Shown here: in pieces, positions 63,263-64,000 of the stretch | Layout: every line of letters starts with the position of its first letter | Position numbering within the stretch: the stretch's first letter is position 1 | Translations under genes and position numbers: made by a program | Origin: Solirubrobacter ginsenosidimutans | GTDB lineage: Bacteria > Actinomycetota > Thermoleophilia > Solirubrobacterales > Solirubrobacteraceae | Direction of reading: 5' to 3' | DNA: 64,000 nt | Assembly (NCBI RefSeq): GCF_027587205.1 | Contig: NZ_JAPDOD010000021.1 | Coordinates: forward strand, 1 to 64,000 | Notes under the pieces: model-generated | Seen by the model: the letters and a program-made list of their open reading frames with translations, nothing else | Database searches by the model: none | What the model was told of the DNA's origin: nothing

Positions 63263-64000
63263 ATGCGGATCATCTTCGCGACCTGTCAGGGCGGCGGCCA
63301 TTTCCAGCCGCTGGTCCCGTTCGCCCGCGCCGCGCAGCGCGCCGGACATGACGTGGTGGTCGCTGCGCCGGGCGCGGCGCGCGGGATGGTCGAGCGGGCC
63401 GGGTTCGAGTGCTACGCGCTCGGGGAGCCGTGGGATCGCGCCGAGCGGTGGGCGGCCGTGTTCGGTCCCGACAGCCCGGGCGCCGTGCACGTCGTCCAGG
63501 AGCTGTTCATCGGCCTCGATGCCTACGCGGCGCTGCCGGGAATGCTCGCCCTGGTCCACAACCACGGCGCCGACCTGATCGTGCGCGAGACCACCGAGTT
63601 CTCCTCGACGATCGCGGCTGCCCACTTCAACGTGCCGGTCGTCGCCGTCGGCCCGCACCTCGACGCGGCCATCGACACCGACGGCGGCCTGCACGCGATC
63701 GCCGCGCCCGCCCTCGAGCGGCTCGGCCCCTACCGCCTCGACGCGCCCGTGCTCACGCTCTCCCCGTTCGGTGACGCGCCCGGCGTGCACCGGTTCCGCC
63801 ACCCGGCGCGCGAGCGCGTGGACCGCTCGCTCGTCTACGTCTCGTTCGGGAGCGAGATCCGCTCGCCCGAGCTCTTCCGCGCCATCGCGCGGGCGCTGGC
63901 GGGCGTGCCGAAGCGGGTGCTGATGACGGTCGGCCGCCATGTGGACGTCGACGCGCTGGGTCCGCTGCCGGCGAACGTCCGCGTCGAGCGCTGGGTCGAT
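63263..64000 (+). CDS. UGT/MGT-type glycosyltransferase (3' end beyond the window)
   Basis: The first 246 codons of a GT-B fold glycosyltransferase are present: MRIIFATCQGGGHFQPLVPF (N-terminal Rossmann start with GGHxxP), RAAQRAGHDVVVAAPG, and the linker to the C-terminal domain RSLVYVSFGSEIRSPELF. This matches UGT/macrolide glycosyltransferase-like enzymes that use a nucleotide sugar to modify lipids or natural products. The donor-binding motif lies past the edge. It diverges from the TIR-SIR2 gene with a 100-base gap. Confidence 0.88.
   Translation, partial: MRIIFATCQGGGHFQPLVPFARAAQRAGHDVVVAAPGAARGMVERAGFECYALGEPWDRAERWAAVFGPDSPGAVHVVQELFIGLDAYAALPGMLALVHNHGADLIVRETTEFSSTIAAAHFNVPVVAVGPHLDAAIDTDGGLHAIAAPALERLGPYRLDAPVLTLSPFGDAPGVHRFRHPARERVDRSLVYVSFGSEIRSPELFRAIARALAGVPKRVLMTVGRHVDVDALGPLPANVRVERWVD

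Overview
The window looks like one stretch of chromosome from a high-GC actinobacterium, most likely of the class Thermoleophilia (Solirubrobacter/Conexibacter-like). That placement is inferred from very high GC, actinobacterial pairings (clpS next to a DUF2017 gene, PadR next to HAAS-type genes, a HelR-like RNA polymerase motor, DUF559 proteins), secreted proteins with long Thr-Ala/Pro-Thr linkers, and many start codons sitting 6-7 nt after a TANNNT box (leaderless pattern). I saw no rRNA, tRNA, CRISPR array, integrase or transposase.

Layout. 1-6.6 kb: housekeeping and transport (AzlCD-type exporter end, cstA plus its YbdD partner, coaA, a GMC oxidoreductase with a 4Fe-4S-type cysteine motif, clpS-DUF2017, pspC). 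A block of nested hairpins lies at 6234-6382. 6.8-10 kb: a catabolic island of SDR, HisD-like dehydrogenase and divergent LacI regulator. 10-17.4 kb: a 1197-residue Ser/Thr kinase fused to an AAA ATPase, a secreted Ig-like protein, and an NCS2 purine permease with a class III aminotransferase. 17.5-28.2 kb: a tightly overlapping seven-gene minus-strand operon (DUF6603 protein, three unknown proteins, three paralogous Ig-like/tail-collar proteins), the least explained part of the window. 28.3-32.8 kb: a sugar module, with a secreted aldose 1-epimerase and a divergent ABC importer sharing LacI-type operators.

32.8-40.7 kb: secreted peptidase-like hydrolase, a two-gene nSTAND3-type NTPase, divergent acyl-CoA synthetase/dehydrogenase, secreted propeller-like protein. 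40.8-48.1 kb: a decayed PadR/HAAS pair and an intact one, methyltransferase, ECF sigma with a membrane partner, FrnE-type DsbA, cyclase, DUF559 protein and a 55-residue secreted peptide. 48.1-58.2 kb: ABC-F, HelR-like ATPase, VOC proteins, a two-cupredoxin secreted protein, small kinase, lipoprotein, monooxygenase and phosphoesterase. 58.2-63.2 kb: a translationally coupled TIR-SIR2 protein plus membrane-spanning nSTAND1-WD40 ATPase, a strong candidate NAD-linked conflict system. The window ends inside a UGT-type glycosyltransferase.

The best candidates for undescribed biology are the DUF6603/tail-collar operon (17873-28189), the TIR-SIR2 + nSTAND1-WD40 pair (58238-63162), the split STAND pair (34655-36711) and the multi-hairpin element (6234-6382).
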